The notes: a model not told the origin generated them from the letters alone. Shown: positions 49,749-59,307, numbered from the stretch's first letter. The stretch: 64,000 nucleotides of DNA from Thermoanaerobacter thermocopriae JCM 7501 (GCF_001310975.1 NZ_BAZY01000009.1:1-64000); one strand, 5' to 3'. Made by a program: numbers and translations.

Positions 49749-50218
49749 TTATTTCATATTAGGAAAACCCAGTTGTCTCAAGGCTCATACAGTACTATAG
49801 CTACAGAGTTGGACAAATTTAAAGACCTTGTAGATATCACTTCATGCATTGGTATCCGTATACAGTCTTCGTAGTATTTTTCAATCAACCATTTAGGAAG
49901 TCCAGCAGTTTCTTTCCCAAAAAGTATATAAGAATTATCTTCATATTTTACTTCATGATAATACTTTTTAGCCTTTGTGGTAGCAAGATAAAACTTTTTC
50001 CCTTTGTTTTGTTCAAGAAATTGTTCGAGATTATCGTAAACAGTAAGGTCTAAAAGAGGCCAGTAGTCTAAGCCAGCTCTTTTTACGTATTTTTCGTTTA
50101 TACTGAAACCTAAAGGTTTTACAAGATGAAGCCTGCTGCCTGTAAGTACACAAGTTCTTGCAATATTCCCTGTGTTTTGTGGTATTTCAGGTTCAACAAG
50201 TACTACATTAAGTGGCAT
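49749..50218 (-). CDS. trmL: tRNA (cytidine(34)-2'-O)-methyltransferase (frameshift near 49788)
   Basis: SPOUT-class methyltransferase of the TrmL/YibK type for the wobble base of tRNA-Leu. Begins LNVVLVEPEIPQNTGNIARTCVLTG and contains the SAM-binding LFGKETAGLP, the knotted IRIPM and SLNLSNSVAIVLYE. The frame stops early after VLYEP; with one more base it reads EALRQLGFPNMK and ends at 49749, the usual C-terminus. About 156 residues. Confidence 0.92.
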
Positions 50219-50345
50219 GCTCTACCTCCTGTATTGTAACTAACTTTATTTTATTATATCACAAGAGCTTTATAATTAAAAAAAGAGTGAAAAATTTTCC
50301 CACTCATAGCGAAGCTTTTAGTTAATTTTTAAATTGACTCCTCAT

Positions 50346-50380
50346 AATAGTGTTATTATTTTTAAGAAGATAACACTATT
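50346..50380. promoter_or_regulatory. Probable NikR operator
   Basis: Perfect 11-bp inverted repeat AATAGTGTTAT / ATAACACTATT with a 13-base spacer. Its end is two bases before the first ATG of nikR, so it controls the nikR-nikMNQO transcript. Widely spaced palindromes are what the NikR tetramer binds. Nickel-loaded NikR should repress here. Confidence 0.85.
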
Positions 50381-50382
50381 TT

Positions 50383-50814
50383 ATGGGAGTGATAAGTCTG
50401 GAAGAAATAACACGTTTTGGAGTTTCAATGGAATCAAAACTTCTTTATCAATTTGACGAGCTTATAAAGAAAAAAAGCTATAACAACAGGTCTGAAGCCA
50501 TAAGAGATTTGATAAGAGATTTTATAATAGAAAATCAGTTGGAAGCAGAAAATACGGAGACCATTGGTACAATTACTTATGTTTTTAACCATGAAGTAAG
50601 GGAAATAAATGACAAGCTGACAAACATACAACACAAACATTATCAAAACATAATCTCAACAATGCACGTGCACTTGGATAAGCATAACTGTCTCGAAATA
50701 ATGGTACTAAAAGGTACCGCAAAGGAAATTACAAAAATTGCAGATGAAATTATAAGTACAAAAGGAGTAAAACATGGAAAACTAGTGATGACAACAACGG
50801 GTAAAAATTTGTAA
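50383..50814 (+). CDS. nikR: Nickel-responsive regulator NikR
   Basis: Ribbon-helix-helix N-terminus (ITRFGVSMESKLLYQFDELIKKKSYNNRSEAIRDLIRD) and an ACT-like nickel domain with the ligands in NIQHKHYQNIISTMHVHLDKHNCLEI (His, His-X-His and Cys). 143 residues from ATG 50383, which has no ribosome site; GGAG (50386-50389) is instead eight bases before an in-frame CTG at 50398, giving a 138-residue protein that starts at the conserved EEITRFG. Stop 50814 is 13 bases before nikM. Confidence 0.93.
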   Translation: MGVISLEEITRFGVSMESKLLYQFDELIKKKSYNNRSEAIRDLIRDFIIENQLEAENTETIGTITYVFNHEVREINDKLTNIQHKHYQNIISTMHVHLDKHNCLEIMVLKGTAKEITKIADEIISTKGVKHGKLVMTTTGKNL

Positions 50815-50827
50815 GGGGGAATTTTTT

Positions 50828-51520
50828 ATGCACATACCTGAAGGCTATATAAGTCCTCAAACCTGCGCTGTTATGGGTGCTGCTATGGTACCGGTCATTT
50901 CAGTTGCAGCAAAAAAAGTCAATGAAAGTTTTGACAAAAAAGACATATCTACTTTGGCTATAGGGTCTGCTTTTGCATTTACAATAATGATGTTTAACGT
51001 ACCAATACCAGGTGGTACAACTTCCCATGCCATTGGTGCAACTCTCCTTGCAATAACTTTAGGGCCGTGGGCAGCAAGTATATCTCTTACTATAGCCTTA
51101 TTTATTCAAGCATTGCTTTTTGGTGACGGAGGAATTTTAGCTTTAGGTGCAAATAGTTTTAATATAGCTTTTATAGCTCCTTTTGTTGGATATGGAATTT
51201 ATAAACTTATGTTGGCACTTAAGTTAAATAAAGTCATATCATCTGCTATAGGGGGATATGTAGGAATAAATGCTGCAGCTCTTGCTACAGCAATAGAACT
51301 TGGACTTCAGCCATTGCTTTTTCATACAGCAAATGGAACACCCCTATATTTTCCTTATGGAGTAAACGTAGCAATACCTGCAATGATGTTTGCTCATCTT
51401 ACTGTAGCTGGTATTGTAGAAGCTATTATAACAGGCCTTGTAGTATATTATCTACAAAAAGCGGATGAGGAAAATATACTGTATAAATTTTCATCCAAGC
51501 TTAGAGGTGATAATAGATGA
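50828..51520 (+). CDS. nikM: Nickel/cobalt ECF transporter S component (NikM/CbiM)
   Basis: Substrate-binding membrane protein. The mature N-terminus MHIPEGYI is the metal-chelating motif of CbiM/NikM, and the body has about seven helices (PIPGGTTSHAIGATLLAITLGPWAA, ALLFGDGGILALGANSFNIAF). 230 residues. Nickel is favoured over cobalt because nikR is directly upstream. It overlaps the next gene by four bases. Confidence 0.92.
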   Translation: MHIPEGYISPQTCAVMGAAMVPVISVAAKKVNESFDKKDISTLAIGSAFAFTIMMFNVPIPGGTTSHAIGATLLAITLGPWAASISLTIALFIQALLFGDGGILALGANSFNIAFIAPFVGYGIYKLMLALKLNKVISSAIGGYVGINAAALATAIELGLQPLLFHTANGTPLYFPYGVNVAIPAMMFAHLTVAGIVEAIITGLVVYYLQKADEENILYKFSSKLRGDNR

Positions 51521-51834
51521 AAAAATTCCACATTGCAGCTATAGTTATAATACTTCTCACCCCTCTCGGGCTTTTAGCTCCTGGTTCGGCATGGGGAGAA
51601 TGGGGCCTTGATGAAATTAAGAACATGATAGGATATGTACCTGAGGGAATGAATAGATTCTCAGAAGTCATAAAAGCAATATTACCCGATTACAGTATAC
51701 CAGGATTTGATGCTAATTTCTTCCAACAAGCTTTAGGTTATATTTTTTCAGCAATCGTAGGAATTGCAGCTATTGTATTGATATTTGCAATATTAGGGAG
51801 GATTATGGGAAAACCCCAGAAGAAAAATGGATAA
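51517..51834 (+). CDS. nikN: NikN-like accessory membrane protein (PDGLE domain)
   Basis: 105 residues with two membrane helices (about 5-22 and 72-95) and an external loop containing TPLGLLAPGSAWGEWGLDE, the PDGLE-type motif of NikN/CbiN-like subunits. Needed with NikM for metal uptake in related systems. Start and stop overlap both neighbours. Confidence 0.85.
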   Translation: MKKFHIAAIVIILLTPLGLLAPGSAWGEWGLDEIKNMIGYVPEGMNRFSEVIKAILPDYSIPGFDANFFQQALGYIFSAIVGIAAIVLIFAILGRIMGKPQKKNG

Positions 51835-52641
51835 CTTTTTAGAAAAGACAATCTTAAGTATACAAAATGCATTTGAAGATATGTTTTATTCTGACACAAT
51901 TTCTGCTAAAAAAGGTATTATGCAGTCTCTTGATACGAGAATAAAACTCGTCTCCGTTTTTATATTAATCATTATAGTCAATTTTGGAAAAACAATATCT
52001 TTTATGACCATATTTCTTATTTATACACTTTTGTTGGCTTATTTTTCTAAAATACCTATAAGAGCATATGTTATGAGGGTATCAGCAGTCTCAATATTTT
52101 TTACAGGTATTGTCCTGATACCTTCACTTTTTAATGTAGTAAAAGAAGGACATCCTTTAGTATATTTCACAAAAAATTTTTATATAACAAAAGAAGGTTT
52201 GTATAGTGCCATTATTTTTATGATGAGGTCATTTATATCTTTATCCTTTGTATATATACTAGCACTGTCCACAAAATGGGTAGAAATATTAAAAGGATTG
52301 AGGTCTTTTAAGCTCCCCCGCATTTTTACTGCTACACTTGAAATGGCCTTACGTTACATCTTTTTGCTTTTAGAAATTGCTACAAACATGTTTCTCGCAA
52401 GAAAAAGTAGAAATGTCGGGAAAAGTAATAGTAGTGAAGGACGGAAATTTGTCGCTTCTGCTATGGCAAATGTTTTGATAAGATCTCAACAACTGAGTGA
52501 TGAAGTTATAACGCTATGATTTCACGAGGTTATAATGGAGATTACAAAACACTAACTCCTTTTAAAATAACTTTTTATGACTATATATGGACAGGTTTTA
52601 ATATAACTTTTTTATTCATCTTATGGTATATCCACCCATAA
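51827..52641 (+). CDS. nikQ: ECF transporter T component (NikQ/CbiQ; frameshift near 52516)
   Basis: Energy-coupling membrane protein with about five helices and the coupling motifs with Ala-Arg-Gly (normally twice). The first, LEIATNMFLARKSRNVG, departs a little from consensus. The reading stops at 52519 after DEVITL; one more base gives TAMISRGYNGDYKTL, the expected second Arg-Gly motif, and runs on through a last membrane helix to 52641. About 271 residues restored. Confidence 0.88.
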
Positions 52642-52652
52642 GGAGGTTTAAA

Positions 52653-53381
52653 TTGAGCACAGTATTTGAATTAAAAAATGTCTATTACTCTTATAATAAA
52701 TCAGTTCCTGCTTTAACTGACATAACTTTTGAAGTAAAAAAAGGAGAAAAATTAATTCTTCTCGGTGCAAATGGCAGTGGAAAATCCACTCTTTTAAAAT
52801 TGATGGACAATTTAATTTCTCCTGACAGCGGTGAAATATGGGCATTTGGCAAATTGCTTGGCGATAAAAAAACTTTTGATGAATATGAATTTAGAAAAAA
52901 AGTGGGTTTTGTGTTTCAAGATTCCGATGTGCAACTTTTCAGCACTACAGTCTTTGACGAAATATCATTTGCTCCTCTTCAAATGGGTTTAGAAAGAAAT
53001 AAAGTTCAAAAAACCGTAGAAGAAACCCTTAACTCTTTTGGAATTGAAAAGTTAAAAGATAGGCCCCCTCACAGATTAAGCGGCGGAGAAAAGAAAAAAG
53101 TCGCATTAGCGTCAGTCATGGTGATAAATCCTGAAGTTTTGCTTCTTGACGAGCCTACAAATGGTCTTGACCCACGGTCAAAAAAGTGGCTTTTGGAAAA
53201 ATTACAAGAATTGAATAAAAACGGTACTACCATAGTAATCGCAACCCATGACCTTGATATAGCAGCAATGCTTTCAGACAGGATAATAGTATTAAACGAA
53301 AACCACTCCATAGAAGCTATAGGCAAGCCTGATGAAATTCTTAAAGATAAGGAGTTATTGCTTAAAGTTAATCTTATTTAA
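52653..53381 (+). CDS. nikO: Nickel ECF transporter ATPase (NikO/CbiO)
   Basis: ABC ATPase: Walker A LLGANGSGKSTLLKLMD, Q-loop VFQDSDVQLFSTTVFDEI, signature HRLSGGEKKKVALASVMV, Walker B LLLDEPTNGLDPRS and H-loop IATHDLDI. About 242 residues from TTG 52653, which has AAGGAGG seven bases upstream. An in-frame ATG at 52623 lies inside nikQ and lacks that site. Last gene of the nickel operon; terminator follows. Confidence 0.93.
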   Translation: MSTVFELKNVYYSYNKSVPALTDITFEVKKGEKLILLGANGSGKSTLLKLMDNLISPDSGEIWAFGKLLGDKKTFDEYEFRKKVGFVFQDSDVQLFSTTVFDEISFAPLQMGLERNKVQKTVEETLNSFGIEKLKDRPPHRLSGGEKKKVALASVMVINPEVLLLDEPTNGLDPRSKKWLLEKLQELNKNGTTIVIATHDLDIAAMLSDRIIVLNENHSIEAIGKPDEILKDKELLLKVNLI

Positions 53382-53389
53382 TAAAAATA

Positions 53390-53413
53390 AGAGTAGGTTT
53401 TATCCCCTACTCT
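53390..53413. terminator. Terminator after nikO
   Basis: AGAGTAGG/CCTACTCT stem, 8-base loop, then ATTTTCT; flanked by A/T on the other side too. Confidence 0.75.
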
Positions 53414-53475
53414 ATTTTCTCTTCTACAAATTTTATTATTTTTGACGCCTTATTAATGCCGAAATAGCATCCTCT

Positions 53476-53814
53476 TCATTGCTTCTTTTCATATAATACA
53501 CGCCCTTCATCTAATACTTTTGCTATAAATTTATTTTTCCTGTATAATTCTTCGATTTCTTTTGGGGTATATACCAGTATATTTCATAGCTACATTGGGT
53601 TTTATAGCATCATAAAAAATCTCCAATCTTTTCATAAGTTTCCCAAACTACCAAGAGGTCTATATCGCTTCTTAAATGTACATCTTCTTTTTCCAATGAA
53701 CCAAATAATACCACTTTTTTTGGGATTTAAAGATATAATAGAATCAATAGCTTTTTCCAACTCATCTCTCAACACTTTTAATCTTTTTTCTTTTTGAGGC
53801 ATTATATATGGCAT
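53476..53814 (-). pseudogene. MNT-type minimal nucleotidyltransferase, decayed
   Basis: Patched together, the minus strand reads MPQKEKRLKVLRDELEKAI, VVLFGSLEKEDVHLRSDIDLLVVWET, ILVYTPKEIEELYRKN and KVLDEGRVLYEKKQ: the GS-X(n)-SDIDL core of MNT nucleotidyltransferases, which often pair with HEPN toxins. At least three frameshifts (near 53718, 53627 and 53597), of both signs, break about 110 codons. That density suggests real decay. A following frame (to about 53414) gives MKRSNEEDAI and IIKFVEEK, possibly the stub of a HEPN partner, now overlapping the nikO terminator. Confidence 0.75.
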
Positions 53815-53845
53815 AATTTTATCACCTATTCATATTATACCATAT

Positions 53846-55819
53846 TTATATAAAAGTAAGAATTTGATTTAATATTCCTCCTACCAATATTGCAACGAAA
53901 ATGTCAACAAAAACTACCCACCATGTCTTTTTCCAGCCAATTGTCCTTTTTAATGCCGCAATTGTAGCAATGCATGGAATATAAAGCATTGTAACAACAC
54001 CAAAGACAATCATCTGCTTTGGAGTCAAAATCTGTGAAATATGACTTGTCCCAGAAAGAGCTAAAAGCATTATAAGGGTAAGCTCTTTCCTTAAAACCCC
54101 AAAAATCAATACTATTCCTACTATTGATGGCAATCCCAACCATTTTACTACAATAGGGTCCGTTACATACGTCACATATTTAAATATACCTGTGTATTTC
54201 AATATTTCAAGCACAAGACTTCCTACAACAATTATAGGAAGTGCCACATACAAAAAGTCTTTAATCCTAATCCATATTTGCTTTAATGTTGGTTTTAACG
54301 CGGGTACTCTGTAACCGGGAAGTTCCATTATCAAATCATAGGGTTTTCCATGCGCTATTTTATCTGCAAAATACGCTGCTATATAAATTACCAAAACATC
54401 TAAGGCAAAAACAGCAAGTGCGTATTGCGGCCCCATGAATACCCCTATTGTACCTAAAATTATCACAATCCTTGCAGAACAAGGCACAAGAGTGGACATA
54501 AAAGACGCAACAAATATTTCTCTATCAGTTTCTAAAATTTTTGTGCCTAGTACTGCCGGGACATTGCACCCAAAGCCCATCAATATTGGAATGAGAGCTT
54601 TGCCGTGAAGTCCCACTTTGTGCATTATCTCATCCATTAAAAAGGCAATTCTTGCGAGGTAACCCGTGTTTTCAAGTATTGATAAAAATACATAAAATGG
54701 GAGTATATAAGGTAGTACGATGGTTATAGCAGAAATAAGTCCTTCAACAAGTCCATTCCATAAAACATCTTTATACATATTTGGAATATGCAAATTATAC
54801 ACCAAAGGTCTTAATACATCAAAAAATCCCTCCAACACGCCAGAGAAATACTCTCCAAATTTAAATATGCCGTAAAATGATATGAAGACAATAGCAAACA
54901 TTGATATATAGCCAAATATTTTATGAAGAGCAACATTGTCAATCAAATCAGTCCATGTAATTCTATGGTGAATTTCTGATACTGTCTGCCTGGCTATAAA
55001 AGAGGCAATATCATACCTGGCTGCTGTAACTAAAGTCACAAGAGGGCCATCTGTCTTCGCCTTTAATCCCTCTAGTTCTTTTTGAATCTCTTCATAAGCT
55101 TTTTTACCATCAGGCTCTCTTTTTAGCTTTTCAATTATATCGCTATCTTCTTCTATAAGTTTTAGAGAAATCCACAGAGGATGAAACAAATTTATAATGT
55201 TTACTACATTGTGTTTTAAAAGAATATTGTAAATTCTCATTACATACTCGCTTATTTCATTTCCATATTTAAGAATTTTCTCTTGCTTTATGTCATAGTC
55301 ATTTACAGTCGTTTCTTTATTTGAATCTACAACTTCTAAAACCTTATCTATCAATTTTTCAAGGCCTTTTCCCTTTGTAGCAATAGTTTTTACAACAGGA
55401 ATCCCTAAAAGTTCTTCTAACTTTTTTACATTTATATCTATACCCTTTTTAATGGCATAATCTACTTGGTTTAAAGCCATAACCATAGGCACATGAAGCT
55501 CTAAAAGCTGAACTGTAAAGAACAGGTTTCTTTCAAGGTTAGAGGCATCCACCACATTTATTACAACATCTGGCTTTTCAAAAGCTATAAACTCACGAGA
55601 GACAATTTCCTCTTGAGAATAAGCAGAAAGTGAATAAATGCCGGGAAGGTCAACAATTTTTATAGTTCGTCCTTTAAATCTCAAAACCCCTTCTGCCCTT
55701 TCCACCGTTTTCCCCGGCCAATTACCAATTATCTGAGTTAAACCTGTCAATTGATTGAATATGACGCTTTTTCCCACATTAGCATTTCCCGCTAAAGCTA
55801 TAACTATTTCTTTTTTCAC
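53846..55819 (-). CDS. feoB: Ferrous iron transport protein B
   Basis: Fe(II) importer with an N-terminal G domain (GNANVGKSVIFNQLTG at 11-26, DLPGIYSLSAYSQEE, ALNQVDYA) and a membrane part with the Gate motifs (LPYILPFYVFLSILENTGYLARIAFLMD, ALIPILMGFGCNVPAVLGTKILE, STLVPCSARIVI). 657 residues, full length. Begins 18 bases after feoA. Confidence 0.96.
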   Translation of the reverse strand: MKKEIVIALAGNANVGKSVIFNQLTGLTQIIGNWPGKTVERAEGVLRFKGRTIKIVDLPGIYSLSAYSQEEIVSREFIAFEKPDVVINVVDASNLERNLFFTVQLLELHVPMVMALNQVDYAIKKGIDINVKKLEELLGIPVVKTIATKGKGLEKLIDKVLEVVDSNKETTVNDYDIKQEKILKYGNEISEYVMRIYNILLKHNVVNIINLFHPLWISLKLIEEDSDIIEKLKREPDGKKAYEEIQKELEGLKAKTDGPLVTLVTAARYDIASFIARQTVSEIHHRITWTDLIDNVALHKIFGYISMFAIVFISFYGIFKFGEYFSGVLEGFFDVLRPLVYNLHIPNMYKDVLWNGLVEGLISAITIVLPYILPFYVFLSILENTGYLARIAFLMDEIMHKVGLHGKALIPILMGFGCNVPAVLGTKILETDREIFVASFMSTLVPCSARIVIILGTIGVFMGPQYALAVFALDVLVIYIAAYFADKIAHGKPYDLIMELPGYRVPALKPTLKQIWIRIKDFLYVALPIIVVGSLVLEILKYTGIFKYVTYVTDPIVVKWLGLPSIVGIVLIFGVLRKELTLIMLLALSGTSHISQILTPKQMIVFGVVTMLYIPCIATIAALKRTIGWKKTWWVVFVDIFVAILVGGILNQILTFI

Positions 55820-55837
55820 CGCATATCCCCCTTCCCA

Positions 55838-56077
55838 TCAAGTTTTTACATATATCTTTGAAGCAAGACCATATCCAATCACAAGGTGAGAATTTCTAAC
55901 TTCAAGCTCAACAGGCCCCCTTAAAAGGCCTTTTCTAACTACCTTAACTTTTGTCCCTGGGACAAGTCCCATTTCATTCAATCTTTGCATAGCTGTCCTT
56001 CCAGCTTTTATTAGTATAATCTCTCCTTCATGATTTTCCCTTAATTGTATAAGATTTATAATAGTATTCTCTGCCAT
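55838..56077 (-). CDS. feoA: Ferrous iron transport protein A
   Basis: SH3-like accessory protein of FeoB, about 79 residues, with AMQRLNEMGLVPGTKVKVV and LRGPVELEVRNSHLVIG. ATG 56077 has GGAGG nine bases upstream; the in-frame ATG at 56092 precedes that site. First gene of the feo operon, right after a Fur-box-like sequence. Confidence 0.93.
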   Translation of the reverse strand: MAENTIINLIQLRENHEGEIILIKAGRTAMQRLNEMGLVPGTKVKVVRKGLLRGPVELEVRNSHLVIGYGLASKIYVKT

Positions 56078-56096
56078 TTGTGATGCCTCCATAATT

Positions 56097-56115
56097 GAAA
56101 ATAATTATCAATATC
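56097..56115. promoter_or_regulatory. Fur box upstream of feoA
   Basis: On the minus strand GATATTGATAATTATTTTC matches the Fur consensus GATAATGATAATCATTATC at 16 of 19 positions and lies about 20 bases before feoA, fitting iron repression of feoAB. Confidence 0.8.
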
Positions 56116-56286
56116 TATATAAAAATTGTAACATTCTTTATGCATACATGTCAACCCAGAATTCACACATTCGTTAAATTTCAAACGTTTTTATTTAAAT
56201 TTTTATACTTCAATTTATTAAATTATTGAATTACGCCTATCTTTGTATTATAATGTGCATAAAATATATTTTTAGGAGGTGCAAAA

Positions 56287-56773
56287 ATGGATAAAAGCAT
56301 GGAGATCCTTGACCTTCTGTGCGAAAACAGCCGTCTTACAGAAAAGCAAATGGCAGCAATCACAGGCTTAGTGAAGAAGAAGTTAAAAACACAATAAAAA
56401 GTCTTGAGGACAAAAAAGTGTTGTTAAAATACACTGCTCTCGTAGATTGGGAAAAGGCTGGCCGGGAAGTCGTAACTGCCTCATAGATGTAAAAGTAGCA
56501 CCCCAGCAAGGACTTGGATTTAATGCAATAGCTGAAAGAATATGCCAGTTTGAAGAAGTAAAATCTGTATCTTTAATTTCAGGGACTTATGACCTTTCCG
56601 TTGAAGTAGAAGGTAAAACAATGAAAGAAATAGCCCTCTTTGTTGCTGAAAGACTTGCCCCCATTGATGGCGTATTAAGCACTACCACACATTTTATTTT
56701 AAAAAGGTATAAAAAAGACGGAGTTTTTTATGAAGAAGGACAAGACGACACAAGATTGGTGATAACACCATGA
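56287..56773 (+). CDS. Lrp/AsnC-family regulator (two frameshifts)
   Basis: AsnC-type helix-turn-helix (MDKSMEILDLLCENSRLTEKQMAA, then SEEEVKNTIKSLEDKKVLLKY) and a C-terminal RAM/AsnC ligand domain (RICQFEEVKSVSLISGTYDLSVEVEGKTMKEI). The frame breaks near 56372 and near 56481, each cured by one base. About 162 residues joined. GGAGG precedes ATG 56287. Its stop overlaps the aminotransferase start (ATGA). The two genes often occur as such a pair, and the regulator probably controls the pair in response to an amino acid. Confidence 0.85.
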
Positions 56774-57936
56774 ATGTAGATAAATACATATCCAACGTAG
56801 TAAAAAGTATTCCACCATCCGGAATCAGGAAATTTTTTGACCTTGTGACTAATTCAAAAGACATAATATCACTGGGTGTTGGCGAACCAGATTTTGTAAC
56901 TCCGTGGGAAATAAGAAAAGAAGGCATTAACGCACTAGATAGAGGTAGCACAACATACACCTCAAACTTAGGACTTCTTGAACTCAGAATCGCTATATCA
57001 TATTTCTTAAAAACTCATTACAATTTAACCTATGACCCTGAAAAAGAAATAATGGTAACTATTGGTGCTAGTGAAGCCATTGACCTTGCTCTGCGAGCTC
57101 TTTTAAATGACGGCGACGAGGTTTTAGTACCTGAACCAAGTTACGTATCATACGCACCATGTGTAACTTTGACAAGAGGTATCCCTGTATTTGTTCCTAC
57201 TGATGAAAAAAACAATTTCATACTAACCCCCGATGACTTAAAATCAAAAATAACCTCGAAAACAAAGGTATTAATTCTTCCTTACCCCAATAATCCTACA
57301 GGTGCCATCATGAAAAAAGAAGAATTAGAAGAAATTGTAGACATAATAATTGAGCATGATTTAATAGTCATTTCAGATGAAATTTACAGTGAATTGACAT
57401 ATGAAGGAAAACACGTGAGCATAGCTTCGCTTCCAGGCATGAGGGAAAGAACAATACTTATAAACGGTTTTTCAAAAGCTTTCGCCATGACAGGTTGGAG
57501 GCTGGGATACATCGCAGCAGAACATGGATTTATTGAAGCAATGAATAAAATTCACCAGTATACAACTATATGCGCCCCAATTACAGCACAGTACGCTGCA
57601 ATAAGGGGTATATATGAATGTGAAGAAGATATAGTAAAAATGAGAGAAACATATGACAAGAGAAGGAAATTTATTGTAAACGGATTTCGCGAGATGGGCC
57701 TTGACTGTTTCGAGCCAAAGGGAGCTTTCTATATTTTCCCCTCAATAAAAAAGACGGGCATGACTTCACAGGAATTTTGTGAAAAGCTCTTAAAAGAAGA
57801 AAAAGTAGCTGTAGTACCAGGAGACGCATTTGGCCCAAGTGGTGAAGGATTTATCCGTGTCTCATACGCATATTCTCTAGATAAAATAGCAAGAGCGCTT
57901 GAAAGAATAGAAAATTTTGTAAAGAGAATATTGTAA
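56770..57936 (+). CDS. Class I aminotransferase (aspartate/aromatic type)
   Basis: PLP-dependent fold-type I aminotransferase of the AspC/PatA group. GVGEPDFVTPWEIRKEG, ILPYPNNPTGAIM, SDEIYSELTYEGKH and the PLP-lysine motif NGFSKAFAMTGWRLGYIAA, with substrate-binding arginine in GFIRVSYAYS. 388 residues. Amino-acid specificity cannot be told by eye. Confidence 0.9.
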   Translation: MNVDKYISNVVKSIPPSGIRKFFDLVTNSKDIISLGVGEPDFVTPWEIRKEGINALDRGSTTYTSNLGLLELRIAISYFLKTHYNLTYDPEKEIMVTIGASEAIDLALRALLNDGDEVLVPEPSYVSYAPCVTLTRGIPVFVPTDEKNNFILTPDDLKSKITSKTKVLILPYPNNPTGAIMKKEELEEIVDIIIEHDLIVISDEIYSELTYEGKHVSIASLPGMRERTILINGFSKAFAMTGWRLGYIAAEHGFIEAMNKIHQYTTICAPITAQYAAIRGIYECEEDIVKMRETYDKRRKFIVNGFREMGLDCFEPKGAFYIFPSIKKTGMTSQEFCEKLLKEEKVAVVPGDAFGPSGEGFIRVSYAYSLDKIARALERIENFVKRIL

Positions 57937-57978
57937 AGGAATAACATCCGACATATCGCAAAATGCCTTTAATGTAAA

Positions 57979-58007
57979 AAGGAATCCTTATATCAAAAGG
58001 ATTCCTT
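57979..58007 (-). terminator. Terminator of nagA
   Basis: A perfect 11-bp stem (AAGGAATCCTT/AAGGATTCCTT), 7-base loop; in minus sense TTTTTACATT follows, which suits nagA. On plus it may also end the aminotransferase transcript. Confidence 0.75.
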
Positions 58008-58063
58008 AAACTTTGGATGGCAATTAAGCTTCTTGGTATTTATTCCTCAATATGTATACATTT

Positions 58064-59212
58064 TTATTCCATAAAAACCTTTCCCTCTATTATTGTCATA
58101 TAAACAGTCAAATCATTGTTTAGCACAACTATATCTGCATCTTTCCCAACTTCTATGCTCCCTTTTCTATCATCTACTCCAATTGCTTTTGCAGGATTTA
58201 AAGAGGCCATCTTGCAAGCTTCAAAAAGTGGTACTCCAAGAGAAGTAATATTCTTTACAGCTTTATCTAACGTTAAAGTACTTCCTGCTAATGAACCACT
58301 TTCTAATCTTGCTTCTCCATTTTTTACAAATACCTTTTGCCCTCCAAGTTTATATTCTCCGTCTCCCAATTCGCAAGCAGACATTGCATCTGATATAAGT
58401 ATCACTTTGTTTGTTCCTTTTATCTTAATCAAAAGCTTTACTGAAGCAGGGTGTGTGTGTATAAAATCTACAATTACTTCACTGTATATTCTGTCGTCTA
58501 AAAATACTTCCCCTAATGCACCAGGTTCCCTATGATGTAGCCCTTTCATGCCATTATAAGTGTGAACTGCAATTGTAGCACCATGCTCTACTCCATTTTT
58601 CATCTCCTCATAAGTGGCATTTGTATGTCCCAAGGATACTTTTACACCCTTTTTAGTGACATGTTCTACAAAGCTTCCATCCGGGTCTTTTTCAGGTGCT
58701 AATGCAATTACTTTTATGTTACCTCCTGAAACTTCTAAAAATTTGTCAAATAACACTTTATCAGGTGGTATTATATATTTTTCATCCTGTGCTCCTTTGT
58801 GTTCTTTGCTTATAAAAGGTCCCTCAACATATGCCCCTAAAATTTGTGCTCCAGCTGTTTTCTTTTTCATTGTCTCATTTATGTTTTTAAGAGCATTTAG
58901 GATATAGGGTATATCCATTGTCATAGTAGTAGGACAAAAAGAAGTCACTCCATGTTTTGCAAGATGAATTGAAATAGCATTTAATGCTTCATAAGTAGCA
59001 TCCATTGTATCATGTCCAACACCGCCGTGAATATGTATGTCTATAAAGCCAGGCACTATTTTTTTGCCTTTTAAATCAATTACTTCTGCATCAACATTAT
59101 ATAAATCCTTTCCAATCTCTACAATTTTATCTTCTAATATCAATACATCCCCATTGTATATTATTCCCTTTTCCGTATATATCTCACCATGCTTTAATAG
59201 AATACTTTTCAT
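58064..59212 (-). CDS. nagA: N-acetylglucosamine-6-phosphate deacetylase
   Basis: Amidohydrolase that deacetylates GlcNAc-6-phosphate in amino-sugar and murein recycling. Contains the metal site IVPGFIDIHIHGGVGHDTMDA, AYVEGPFISKEHKGAQ, SLGHTNATYEEMKNG, HTYNGMKGLHHREPGALG and the catalytic Asp in LISDAMSA. About 383 residues from ATG 59212, which has AAAAGGAG upstream; longer in-frame starts lack one. No nagB next to it. Confidence 0.94.
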   Translation of the reverse strand: MKSILLKHGEIYTEKGIIYNGDVLILEDKIVEIGKDLYNVDAEVIDLKGKKIVPGFIDIHIHGGVGHDTMDATYEALNAISIHLAKHGVTSFCPTTMTMDIPYILNALKNINETMKKKTAGAQILGAYVEGPFISKEHKGAQDEKYIIPPDKVLFDKFLEVSGGNIKVIALAPEKDPDGSFVEHVTKKGVKVSLGHTNATYEEMKNGVEHGATIAVHTYNGMKGLHHREPGALGEVFLDDRIYSEVIVDFIHTHPASVKLLIKIKGTNKVILISDAMSACELGDGEYKLGGQKVFVKNGEARLESGSLAGSTLTLDKAVKNITSLGVPLFEACKMASLNPAKAIGVDDRKGSIEVGKDADIVVLNNDLTVYMTIIEGKVFME

Positions 59213-59307
59213 TTGAAAGCAACTCCTTTTAGTTATTTCATATAATCTTCTATATTTGATTATATCACAAAAACTATGATTTCTTAAATTTGTCACGTAT
59301 GTTATCT

